A DNA stretch of 51,144 nucleotides from JBCBSS01 sp039819065. GTDB taxonomy: Bacteria; Bacteroidota; Bacteroidia; Cytophagales; Cyclobacteriaceae. A program made the translations under genes and the position numbers. Below are positions 43,499 through 51,144 of this stretch, piece by piece. Where the stretch lies: assembly GCA_039819065.1 (NCBI GenBank), contig JBCBSS010000043.1, positions 1 through 51,144 on the forward strand. The letters are read 5' to 3'. Under the pieces are notes generated by a model. The model did not search any database. It was given only the letters and a program-made list of their open reading frames with translations, and was not told the origin of the DNA. Position 1 is the stretch's first letter; every line of letters starts with the position of its first letter.

Positions 43499-44638
43499 AT
43501 GAGTGTTTACTTTGACAATGCAGCTACCACGGCCATCGACCCTGATGTATTCGAGGCGATGAAGCCTTTCATGTTAGAGTATTTTGGCAATCCTTCTTCC
43601 ATTCATTCACACGGTAGAAAGGTGAGGTCTGAAATAGAATTTGCCAGAAAGAAAATTGCTGAGTTATTCAATGTAACACCCGGTGAAATATTCTTTACTT
43701 CAGGAGGTACCGAAGCAGACAATACCGTAATCTATTGTAGCATCGAGACTCACGGCCTCAAGCATGCTATTACTTCTAAAATAGAACACCATGCTGTTTT
43801 GCACACATTGCAGAACCTTGCAGCACAAGGTAAGATCAAGCTAAGCTATGTCAATTTGGATGAGAAGGGCCATGTGGATTACGATCATCTAAATGAGTTG
43901 TTGAAGGCTAATGAGCGTTCTTTAGTATCCTTAATGCATGCCAACAATGAGATTGGCAACATTTCAGACATTGTGAGAATAGGTGAGCTATGTGCCGAAT
44001 ATGATGCTATTTTCCACTCTGATACTGTACAAACGGTAGGGCATTACAAGCATGATCTGAAATCCATCAAAATAAACAGCATAGTAGGGTCGGCCCATAA
44101 ATTCCATGGCCCAAAAGGTATTGGCTTCATGTATGTTAGAAAGGATACCAAGATACATCCTTTCATACATGGTGGTTCTCAGGAGCGTAACATGAGAGGT
44201 GGTACCGAAAACGTATATGGTATCGTTGGTCTGGCTAAGGCGCTAGAAATTGCCTATGACCACATAGAAGATCATCAAAAACATATCCAAGGCCTAAAAG
44301 ACAGAATGATAAGTGGCTTAAAAGATGCTATACCCGGAGTAGGTTTCAATGGTGATTCTGCCAATGCAGAACAGAGCCTCTACACGGTACTGAATGTTTG
44401 CCTGCCGGAGTCATCCGAGAATGAAATGTTGCTCTTCAACCTCGACTTAGCTGGTATATCCGCTTCGGGTGGTAGTGCCTGCTCAAGTGGTGCTTCGACC
44501 GGCTCTCATGTATTGACTGGTATTCAAGCCAATCCGAACAAAGGTGCTGTACGTTTCTCATTCAGTAAGTACAACACGAATGAAGACATAGATTACACCG
44601 TACAAAAACTGACTGAGCTATATGGGGTAGAGGTGTAA
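43499..44638 (+). CDS. cysteine desulfurase (NifS/IscS type)
   Basis: The enzyme uses pyridoxal phosphate to take sulfur from cysteine for Fe-S clusters, thiolated tRNA or cofactors. The 379-aa product has VYFDNAATT, the His pair in SKIEHHAVL (His97/98), the Schiff-base lysine Lys201 (GSAHKFHGPKG) and the catalytic Cys328 in GSACSSGAS. The short active-site loop with Cys marks class I (IscS/NifS-like) rather than SufS. It begins 5 bp after glmM and shares its transcript. No iscU or other Fe-S assembly gene is adjacent. It is convergent with hemH, whose product has a candidate Fe-S cysteine quartet, although that proximity does not prove a functional link. Confidence 0.9.
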   Translation: MSVYFDNAATTAIDPDVFEAMKPFMLEYFGNPSSIHSHGRKVRSEIEFARKKIAELFNVTPGEIFFTSGGTEADNTVIYCSIETHGLKHAITSKIEHHAVLHTLQNLAAQGKIKLSYVNLDEKGHVDYDHLNELLKANERSLVSLMHANNEIGNISDIVRIGELCAEYDAIFHSDTVQTVGHYKHDLKSIKINSIVGSAHKFHGPKGIGFMYVRKDTKIHPFIHGGSQERNMRGGTENVYGIVGLAKALEIAYDHIEDHQKHIQGLKDRMISGLKDAIPGVGFNGDSANAEQSLYTVLNVCLPESSENEMLLFNLDLAGISASGGSACSSGASTGSHVLTGIQANPNKGAVRFSFSKYNTNEDIDYTVQKLTELYGVEV

Positions 44639-44651
44639 TACACCTCTTGCA

Positions 44652-45686
44652 TCACACTTCAGGAGTTATTTCTAAAACCTGTTCTTTCAAGCACTGTATC
44701 CAGAGTGGATGGTCGTTAAGGCTTTCCACTAGCTGTACCTTCTCCCCGCCGAATTCTTCGAATATCTCCTGGTACTCGTCTCCAATTTCTATTATTGTCT
44801 CCAGGCAATCAGAGGTGAATGCAGGTGAGAATACCAGAATTTTCTTCATGCCAGCCTTGGCTTTTTCTTCCACTACTTTGTCAGAAAATGGTTCGAGCCA
44901 CTTCTTGTCAAGACGGGATTGAAAACAGACAGTGTATTTCTCTTTGGGAATGTTAAGTGCTTCGGCTATCAACCTGGTGGTGGCAAAGCAAGTCGCTTTG
45001 TAGCAGTACTTGTTATCCTCGGTGAGCTCATGCTCACAATCGTGATCTTCACAAAGCCCTTCATTATACACTTTATCTACCTGTCTCACTGGAAGTCCGT
45101 GATAAGAGAAAAGGATATGCTCGTATTCATCCAGATTATATTGGCTGGCACGAGCCAACTGTGCTTTGATAAAGGTAGGGTGGTCAAAGTATTGACTTAT
45201 TACTCTCACCTCTGGAATGACATACCACTTACTGATCTCACGCATCGCTAATTCTAAGGCTGAACCAGTACTAGCAGAAGCATATTGAGGAAACATAGGC
45301 AGAAGAATGATCTTTTGATAATTCTTCTTTCTCATCTCATCCAACACGGCCGGAATGCCTGGGTTCTTGTACCTCATGGCCAAATGAACTTCATAGTCAT
45401 CGCCCAATTCAGCATCTAATTTCTCTCTAACAATTTTTCCATAATACAGCAAAGGCGAGCCGTTTTCAGTCCAGAGTTCTTTGTATACCTTGGCTGATTT
45501 AGGTGCTCTGAACGGTACGATAATTAAGTTCACCAAAATCTTCCTGAGCAACCACGGAATATCTATCACCCGCGGGTCATTCAAGAATTGAGATAAATAA
45601 GATCTTACTTTACCCACGGATGGGCTGTCTGGCGTTCCTAAGTTAATTAAAAGAACACCCGTTTTACTTTTTCTGGAGTCTGACAT
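44652..45686 (-). CDS. hemH: ferrochelatase with internal four-cysteine segment
   Basis: HemH inserts ferrous iron into protoporphyrin IX, the last step of protoheme synthesis. The 344-aa product has LLINLGTPDSP, MRYKNPGIPAVL, LLPMFPQYASASTGSAL, the metal-site His in LFSYHGLPVRQV, VCFQSRLDKKWLEPF and the acidic EIGDEYQEIFEEFGG segment. Between the HGLP motif and FATTRLIAEAL lies an insert with Cys212, Cys217, Cys228 and Cys233 (C-x4-C-x10-C-x4-C). Internal [2Fe-2S] ligands have been described for some bacterial ferrochelatases, so this may be one of that class. Its stop faces the cysteine desulfurase stop 13 bp away. Confidence 0.93.
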   Translation of the reverse strand: MSDSRKSKTGVLLINLGTPDSPSVGKVRSYLSQFLNDPRVIDIPWLLRKILVNLIIVPFRAPKSAKVYKELWTENGSPLLYYGKIVREKLDAELGDDYEVHLAMRYKNPGIPAVLDEMRKKNYQKIILLPMFPQYASASTGSALELAMREISKWYVIPEVRVISQYFDHPTFIKAQLARASQYNLDEYEHILFSYHGLPVRQVDKVYNEGLCEDHDCEHELTEDNKYCYKATCFATTRLIAEALNIPKEKYTVCFQSRLDKKWLEPFSDKVVEEKAKAGMKKILVFSPAFTSDCLETIIEIGDEYQEIFEEFGGEKVQLVESLNDHPLWIQCLKEQVLEITPEV

Positions 45687-45748
45687 ATTATGCTTAATTG
45701 CCTTATTTCAACAAAGCCTAAAGTTAATAGTTGTACCCGAAATCAGAT

Positions 45749-46321
45749 TTATTTAATCGATATCCAAACGACATAAGATAAGACGGCAAAACGTAAAAAG
45801 CGGGACGAGGCCATATACAAGAATTTGCCTAATGGGTATCGGGCAGAACCGACCAACATACATATGGCAGAAAAGGGAATAGGTGTAAGTGCAGCTACCA
45901 CAATCAAATACCCGCCATACTTGGTCAGGTGTTCTTCATACTTAAAGCTTATGCGTTTTCTAAGAAATAGGTAGAGCCTAGTATTGTTAAAATAAGCACC
46001 GATCATATAACCTAATACACCGGCCAAAAAGGAGATGGTCGCCAGCAGGAAGATATCCAGTATATAACTGTTGAAAATGCCATAATCTACGGACCAGAGA
46101 AAGTATATTTCCGGTGGTACGATCCCAAAAAAAACTTCAGAGCTGATATAGGTGAGATAAACTAGTCCTGGCTTTTCATTGATGCTATCCAGCCATTTGA
46201 CGTCTTCATGATCCAATTGCTTGTTCAACAGCAAGAATACCGACAATAGAATGGCAAAGAACAACAGACCTCTGGCGAGGTTTCTCAATAAAAAGTTAAG
46301 CTTTTCGTTTTTTTTAAACAT
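45749..46321 (-). CDS. VTT-domain (DedA/SNARE-associated type) membrane protein
   Basis: The protein (190 aa from the ATG at 46321) has about five hydrophobic segments and the VTT-type C-terminal signature GGYLIVVAALTPIPFSAICMLVGSARYPLGKFLYMASSRFLRF, with the conserved Pro and Arg of the family (TPIP, SRFLRF). DedA/YqaA-like proteins are thought to move or flip lipids and to help maintain the proton gradient. A longer frame begins at 46375 but would overlap the preceding gene by 44 bp. From the Met at 46321 (MFKKNEKLNFLLRN) it starts 11 bp after the stop of the GNAT-like gene, which I find more likely. The pair is probably cotranscribed. Confidence 0.75.
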   Translation of the reverse strand: MFKKNEKLNFLLRNLARGLLFFAILLSVFLLLNKQLDHEDVKWLDSINEKPGLVYLTYISSEVFFGIVPPEIYFLWSVDYGIFNSYILDIFLLATISFLAGVLGYMIGAYFNNTRLYLFLRKRISFKYEEHLTKYGGYLIVVAALTPIPFSAICMLVGSARYPLGKFLYMASSRFLRFAVLSYVVWISIK

Positions 46322-46331
46322 TAATCCTGGA

Positions 46332-47501
46332 TCAATTCTGAATACGGGCTCTTTTAAAAGGCTTTGACTCATCAAAAAGTTTCCTGTAGGTAATGTGGGT
46401 CTTCACTACATCTCCACCTACCTGTTCAACCACTCTGATCATCTTCGGATTAAAATCACCTATCCAGTTCATTTCGAGGTCTTCATATCGGTGATAGTCA
46501 TCTTGTACCATTTTAGCCGTAGCAATTATCAGAGCACCTTCAACGCCTTTTCCCTGATGCTCCGGTACTATTCCAAACACGACACCAAACATCTTGTTGC
46601 ATGACTTCCTCCATTTATGATAAACGAATTTCAACTTTCCGATCCAATCCATCTTACCGTTGACATATTTGAATATCTGGTTCACTTCAGGTAGCAGTAA
46701 AAAGAAAGCGATGGGTTCGTCTTTATAGTAGCCATACCAGATGATTTTCTCGTCCATTATGGGCTTAATCTGCTTCATGGCAGCCTTCGCTTGTAGCATT
46801 GACATTTTCGCCACACCGGCGTGTTTTGCCCAAGCTTGATTGTAGACAGTCATGAAATCCTCAGTGTACTTATCCAAATTATCCCTTGTCAGGTGCTCAA
46901 AACGATAATTTGGGTCTTTCGCCACCATGTCCGCCTTTTTCTGAATTTTAGGATGGAAAGGGTTTCTGGTTTTACGCCCGTAGGTATATTGATTGAAGTA
47001 GACCTGAAAGCCGTACTCTTCGAAAAATGGTTGGTAGTAGGCGAAGTTATAGTTACAGCAATAGTTTGGTTCTATATCAAAACCATCAACTAATAAACCC
47101 CACCACTTATCTCTTTCACCAAAGTTGATAGGGCCGTCCATAGCTTCCATTCCCTTAGACTCTAACCACTCCTTGCCTTTATCAAAAAGCTTGAAGGCCA
47201 CTTCTTTGTCATCAATGCATTCAAAAAAACCAAGACCACCGGTGGGCTGATCATTGTCTTTCTTCATGGTCTTACGATTGACGAAGGCAGCAATACGACC
47301 GATGGTTTTGCCCTTGTCATCTTTTGCTATCCATCTTGTGCACTCACCATGTCGAAAGCTCTTATTTTTCTTTGGGTCGAATACACCATCAATATCAGCA
47401 TCAAGAGGTCGTATCCATGCTTTGACATCCTTATATAATCGAACTGGTAACTTTAAAAATTCTTTGGCTTGGCTTTGGTTTTTAACTTCTTCTATGCGCA
47501 T
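46332..47501 (-). CDS. GNAT-superfamily acetyltransferase-like protein
   Basis: The 389-aa product belongs to a large Bacteroidota family annotated as GNAT or YghO-like proteins. The N-terminal half shows RLYKDVKAWIRPL and the middle shows ECIDDKEVAFKLFDKGKEWLESKGMEAMDGPINFGERDKWWGLLVDGF. The C-terminal half contains the acetyl-CoA-binding-like segment VFGIVPEHQGKGVEGALII, matching motif A (Q-x-x-G-x-G) with the third Gly replaced. Two GNAT-like folds in tandem are plausible from the length. No substrate is known. It precedes the VTT-protein gene and may act with it on envelope lipids, but this is inference from position. Confidence 0.75.
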   Translation of the reverse strand: MRIEEVKNQSQAKEFLKLPVRLYKDVKAWIRPLDADIDGVFDPKKNKSFRHGECTRWIAKDDKGKTIGRIAAFVNRKTMKKDNDQPTGGLGFFECIDDKEVAFKLFDKGKEWLESKGMEAMDGPINFGERDKWWGLLVDGFDIEPNYCCNYNFAYYQPFFEEYGFQVYFNQYTYGRKTRNPFHPKIQKKADMVAKDPNYRFEHLTRDNLDKYTEDFMTVYNQAWAKHAGVAKMSMLQAKAAMKQIKPIMDEKIIWYGYYKDEPIAFFLLLPEVNQIFKYVNGKMDWIGKLKFVYHKWRKSCNKMFGVVFGIVPEHQGKGVEGALIIATAKMVQDDYHRYEDLEMNWIGDFNPKMIRVVEQVGGDVVKTHITYRKLFDESKPFKRARIQN

Positions 47502-47611
47502 AAGCTACATTCTACTTATAAAAAGTAAAGTTCTAAAATGTGTAAGAGGGTAAAGTTAGAACGGATTGCTGAATAAATTATAAAAGGAGTGAACAGGAAG
47601 AATAAATCAAC

Positions 47612-50600
47612 TCAGTTTTCTGGCATGTTTGGCAATACGATTTCGAATTTAGTGCCTATGCCCGCATGGCTATCAATATCAAGTGTACCACCTATTCTTT
47701 CTATCGCATTCTTCACGATGTAAAGACCTATCCCTGAGCCCTCTGAGTTTTCAGTAGCGCGGTAGAACATTTCGAATATCTTCGGCATTAACTCTTCATG
47801 TATGCCGATGCCATTGTCCTCAACTGTGACACGAGCGAAATTGGCATCAATGGTTGCCTTGATCTTCACATAGGGTGTTGCCTTAGCTGGGTCGTGATAT
47901 TTGATCGCATTAGATATCAAGTTTCTGAAAATCTCATTGATACGCCATTTATCACTATGCAGTTTGCCTCCTTCTACTTCAACGGCCTTTTGGATGTTAT
48001 GGGCGTTTGGCAAGTAATTCAAATCGGCAAAACAGTTATCAAAAACCTCTTGAAGGTCGATCTCAGCATTAGTGACGGCAATTTTGAGGTTTTTGGAGTG
48101 GCTTAGGACATCACTGATAAATCTGTCTAGTTGTTCTACACGATCCTTGATCATTCCAACATAATGACGAATGTCGTCATCATTGCGGTCATGTTGTGCC
48201 AGATTAACTAGTCCTAGAATAGAGGATAATGGTGCTCTTAAATCATGGGAGACCTTGTAAACAAAATTGTCCAACTCCTCATTCCGTGTCTTGAGTTCTT
48301 CTTCTATTTTCTTTCTTTCTGTGATGTCGACATAAATACCGTAGATACCGATGGTTTTATCTTCATGTCTAACAGGAACTCCATAAATAATTACAGGAAC
48401 CGATTCACCGCTTTTATCCAACCTGACGGTCTCGAAAGTTCCGACCTGACCATTGAGGGTAATAGCATTGATATTAACAGCTTCTTCCCCAAAGCCTTGA
48501 GGTACGATGATATTGTTAAGTCTTTTACCAATGATTTCAGATTCAGCATAGCCAAAAATATGCTCGAACCCTTTATTCACCTGTACAACGTTGTGTTCAT
48601 CATTTAGCAGTACTACTCCCAATGGGGAATTGTGAAACAACTGAGTGAAAAGCTTTTCGTTTTTCTTGATGATTGACTCTGTGCGCTTTCTCTCCGTAAT
48701 GTCTCGCGCTATGACTTGTACAGCTATTTTACCTTCATACTCAAATGGAATTCCTACTACTTCCACATCAACTTCTTCGCCATCGAGTCGAATCAATTTC
48801 TCCTCTGCTACCGGTACTGATTCTCCGAGTGTCACACGCCTCATTCTCTCCTGTGCTTTTCTCCTGTAAGCGGGATGAAGTAATTGAAAGACGCTTCTAC
48901 CTACCAGATCATAGGGGGTTTCCGCACTAAGCAACTTGGCAGATTGAGGGTTGGCGAAAAGTATCTTTCCTTCAAGGTGCACTACAATGGACATAGGAGA
49001 GTGCTCAAACAGCTTCCTATAGCGCTCTTCGCTCTTCTTAAGCTGCTTTTCAGCGACTTTGCGATAGTTGATATCCAAATGAGTACCAGATACTCTTAGT
49101 GGCTCTCCTTTTTCATTTCTTTCGACTACTTTACCCCTGTCCAGTATCCATTTCCACTCGCCTGACTTGGTAAGAAATCTATATTCAGCTTCGTAGAAGT
49201 TCGTTTTATTATCAAAGTGGTCCCTGAGTTTTTGTTGCATGGCTTCCATATCATCAGGGTGAATCATTTTCTCCCAGGTATCGAATGAGTGTTCTAGCTC
49301 ACCAAACTCATAACCGAATATGGCCGCCCACCTTCTGTTAAAGACGGCTTTCTTGTTATTGATATCCCAATCCCATAATCCCATCTCGGCGCCATCCAAG
49401 GCCAGATCAAGGCGCTCTTCTACCTGACGGTAGTACCTTTCTGCTTCTTTCTTGGCAGTAATATCAAGAAAGATACCATAACGTGCCACAGTTCCATCCT
49501 GTCGCTTCTCTGGGCTTGACTTACCTTCTATCCATTTCACTTCTCCCTCGCAAAGAATTCTAGCTTCCCATTCCCATGGGAGGCCTTGCTCTTCGCTGTG
49601 ACGGGTAGTGTTTAAGAAGTTACTTTTATCCTCAGGATGAATGGCTTCCTCGATCAAAGATGGGCTTCTCATTAATTCTTCAGGTGTGAAGCCAAACATC
49701 TCCTGGCAGCCTTGACTGATGAACGGATAATGCATATCTCCCTCATTGTCTACCAGACACTCATAAATTACACCAGGAAGGTTTATGGTCAGTTTCTGGA
49801 ACTTGAGATGGACATCGGAGAGTATGTCTTCTATTTGTTTCTGCTCGGTAAGATCAGTGAATACAACAACCAATTCTTTGAGCGTATCACCTGCTTCTGC
49901 TACGGGCAAAATTTTCCCCTTGATATATTTATGATGGTCTTCAAGATAGGATTGAGGTGTTTGTGCCGATCGGCCATCAAGAGTGAACTTTGGTATATCA
50001 ATTACCTTTCCGTTGAAACCATCCTTGACATAAGTGAGGAGACCATTTTCCTTAAACCTCTTGTCTTCGAAGACATTGTAATACTCCGAATAATACTGGC
50101 CTGCCTTATGATCAATACCCCATAATTTGGCATAGGCACTATTAAAAATCTTGAGTGTCCCGTCAGGGTTGAAAACCCCTAATGCCAGTGGAATTCCTTC
50201 TATAAAGTCTAAGCTGCTGAATGCCGGGGAGGATTGGGAATCCCAAAGGTGATAGTCTTTTTCAATTCTCCTAAGTATAACTATACCCCCACTAACACTC
50301 CCTTCTACATCTCTAACTGGCGAGTATGAAGCCTGAAATATAAAGGAGTCCTTTTCATCAGAAAATGTTTTGAAAGCGGACTGAGATATGATGCTTTCTC
50401 CGGCAAGCGTTCTATAAAAGCAAGATTCCTCTTCGGTCTGTTGCAGAGGTTCCATTATCTCGAAAACGGGCCTACCCACGACCTGTCTTTTTTTGAGGCC
50501 GGAGAGGTTTACCATGGACTTGTTCCAAAGTACTATGTTCAGGTCTTCATCAAAGGCAAAAACACCGTCTATGTTGGTTTCAAATACCTCAGCGACTACC

Positions 50601-50626
50601 TTGAAATCTATTCCTACCCCCTTCAT
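47612..50626 (-). CDS. soluble histidine kinase with six PAS domains
   Basis: The 1004-aa product has no membrane helix or signal peptide. Six PAS domains can be counted in order: about 8-122, 140-262, 275-395, 403-525, 530-648 and 655-772, several of them with PAC tails (DITERK, DITAKKEAE). The fourth contains WDWDINNKKAVFNRRWAAIFGY, like the PAS of the six-TM kinase at 35966-37663. HisKA follows with His794 (KVSHDLRAPLSSILGL), and the HATPase domain ends with GSGIGLYIVKNAIERIGG. No receiver domain or adjacent regulator is present. It probably integrates several cytoplasmic signals such as redox or ligands; no heme- or flavin-binding residues were identified with confidence. Confidence 0.88.
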   Translation of the reverse strand: MKGVGIDFKVVAEVFETNIDGVFAFDEDLNIVLWNKSMVNLSGLKKRQVVGRPVFEIMEPLQQTEEESCFYRTLAGESIISQSAFKTFSDEKDSFIFQASYSPVRDVEGSVSGGIVILRRIEKDYHLWDSQSSPAFSSLDFIEGIPLALGVFNPDGTLKIFNSAYAKLWGIDHKAGQYYSEYYNVFEDKRFKENGLLTYVKDGFNGKVIDIPKFTLDGRSAQTPQSYLEDHHKYIKGKILPVAEAGDTLKELVVVFTDLTEQKQIEDILSDVHLKFQKLTINLPGVIYECLVDNEGDMHYPFISQGCQEMFGFTPEELMRSPSLIEEAIHPEDKSNFLNTTRHSEEQGLPWEWEARILCEGEVKWIEGKSSPEKRQDGTVARYGIFLDITAKKEAERYYRQVEERLDLALDGAEMGLWDWDINNKKAVFNRRWAAIFGYEFGELEHSFDTWEKMIHPDDMEAMQQKLRDHFDNKTNFYEAEYRFLTKSGEWKWILDRGKVVERNEKGEPLRVSGTHLDINYRKVAEKQLKKSEERYRKLFEHSPMSIVVHLEGKILFANPQSAKLLSAETPYDLVGRSVFQLLHPAYRRKAQERMRRVTLGESVPVAEEKLIRLDGEEVDVEVVGIPFEYEGKIAVQVIARDITERKRTESIIKKNEKLFTQLFHNSPLGVVLLNDEHNVVQVNKGFEHIFGYAESEIIGKRLNNIIVPQGFGEEAVNINAITLNGQVGTFETVRLDKSGESVPVIIYGVPVRHEDKTIGIYGIYVDITERKKIEEELKTRNEELDNFVYKVSHDLRAPLSSILGLVNLAQHDRNDDDIRHYVGMIKDRVEQLDRFISDVLSHSKNLKIAVTNAEIDLQEVFDNCFADLNYLPNAHNIQKAVEVEGGKLHSDKWRINEIFRNLISNAIKYHDPAKATPYVKIKATIDANFARVTVEDNGIGIHEELMPKIFEMFYRATENSEGSGIGLYIVKNAIERIGGTLDIDSHAGIGTKFEIVLPNMPEN

Positions 50627-50838
50627 TAACCTTGCATTATTCCTAACGCGATATTCGTCAAATTGAGGCGATTAACAAAATCATTATATTGGATTAACTT
50701 ACAAGTAACTTCGAGGAGGGCGTCCGAGTCCATTGGTTTGTATAGTTAGGGAATTAATCTCCTCAAATTATTGAAAATAAATTAAATATTTATAAAAGTT
50801 TACTTCACAAATTCGATCTAACAAGTAATTATTGATTA

Positions 50839-50881
50839 GTCTATGATCAGACAGTAGCTGTCTATGATTCATATAGCTTTG
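50839..50881 (+). promoter_or_regulatory. candidate regulated promoter of the alpha/beta hydrolase gene
   Basis: The -7 box TAGCTTTG (50874-50881) is a full consensus match, but the -33 position has no TTTG. Instead GTCTATGAT occurs twice (50839-50847 and 50860-50868, 21 bp apart), with a short inverted repeat GACAG-TAG-CTGTC (50850-50862) between and overlapping them, a layout often seen at activator-dependent promoters. Confidence 0.45.
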
Positions 50882-50911
50882 CAATTCTTACTTTATAAGC
50901 AATAAAATGTC

Positions 50912-51144
50912 ATGAACTCCGTAAAATTAACTTTTAAGAACAACCAAGAAAAAAGTCTTTCAGCCAAGTTAGAATATCCCGTAGATGGGCAGCCCACAGC
51001 CTACGCTATCTTTGCGCATTGCTTCACCTGTAGCAAAAACCTGGCGGCCGTCACCAACATAAGCCGGGCACTAACCTCCAAGGGAATTGCTGTGCTGAGA
51101 TTCGATTTTACCGGCCTAGGAGACAGCGAGGGTGATTTTGCGGA
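50912..51144 (+). CDS. alpha/beta hydrolase, probably fused to OsmC (partial)
   Basis: The gene runs off the right edge after 77 codons. The visible part reads like the start of the Bacteroidota/proteobacterial alpha/beta hydrolase family with a C-terminal OsmC domain: an N-terminal strand pair (VKLTFKNNQEKSLSAKLEYP), FAHCFTCSKNLAAVTNISRAL for the oxyanion region, and GIAVLRFDFTGLGDSEGDF. The nucleophile and the OsmC part are not in the window, so the fusion is inference from the N-terminus. It is divergent from the six-PAS kinase; the 285-bp spacer holds its candidate promoter and nothing else I can identify. Confidence 0.75.
   Translation, partial: MNSVKLTFKNNQEKSLSAKLEYPVDGQPTAYAIFAHCFTCSKNLAAVTNISRALTSKGIAVLRFDFTGLGDSEGDFA

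Overview
The window reads as a housekeeping-rich stretch of a Bacteroidota chromosome, most likely order Cytophagales (Fulvivirga/Roseivirga/Reichenbachiella-like; the genus is inference). The evidence is: moderate-to-low GC; A-rich leaders with few Shine-Dalgarno sites; promoters of the Bacteroidota type (a TTTG or TTG box about 18-20 bp upstream of TAnnTTTG); the conserved order coaX / outer membrane protein / TPR protein / lptC / CNNM protein; SpII-type lipoproteins; CarboxypepD_reg-like secreted proteins; and a long IleS2-type isoleucyl-tRNA synthetase. I found no tRNA, rRNA, CRISPR array, insertion sequence, prophage or attachment site. No gene-free stretch exceeds 300 bp; the largest are 37664-37959 and 50627-50911.

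Layout. 1-5372 (minus) is an envelope block: CNNM/CorC protein (cut by the left edge), a 58-aa membrane protein, LptC, then a separate operon coaX > outer membrane protein > TPR protein ending at a strong terminator. 5490-9461 (plus) holds anmK, an amino-acid dehydrogenase and NhaD. 9465-13203 (minus) holds aspartokinase, ribH, an anchored TPR protein and pdhA. 13324-14747 (plus) is recF plus a DciA-like protein. 14795-19485 (minus) is a tight four-gene set: an unrecognised secreted protein with apparent internal repeats, a secreted CarboxypepD_reg-like protein, an OmpR-type response regulator and its kinase. 19621-33103 (minus) holds an M16 peptidase, lspA, ileS, an RND/MMPL exporter, dgt, an MtfA-like metalloprotein and glyS. 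33187-41604 holds a two-TM GAF sensor without an output domain, a 2-hydroxyacid dehydrogenase, a hybrid-lacking PAS histidine kinase, a CPA2-type antiporter, a DUF547 lipoprotein and mazG. 41695-50626 holds an NqrM-like four-Cys membrane protein, glmM, a cysteine desulfurase, ferrochelatase, a VTT-domain protein, a GNAT-like protein and a six-PAS kinase. At the right edge an alpha/beta hydrolase begins.

How the genes work together. Several deal with the cell envelope (coaX supplies CoA; anmK and glmM feed UDP-GlcNAc and peptidoglycan recycling; lptC moves LPS; lspA matures lipoproteins), with sodium/proton and potassium homeostasis (NhaD, CPA2 antiporter, possible Na+-NQR maturation), and with Fe-S/heme chemistry (cysteine desulfurase tail to tail with a four-cysteine ferrochelatase). 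The observations I consider most worth following are the altered GIHH signature in IleS, the four-gene sensing operon with its TTAAGAT repeats, the ferrochelatase cysteine quartet, the NqrM-like protein, and two promoter-overlapping symmetric elements near 42.05 kb and 50.85 kb.
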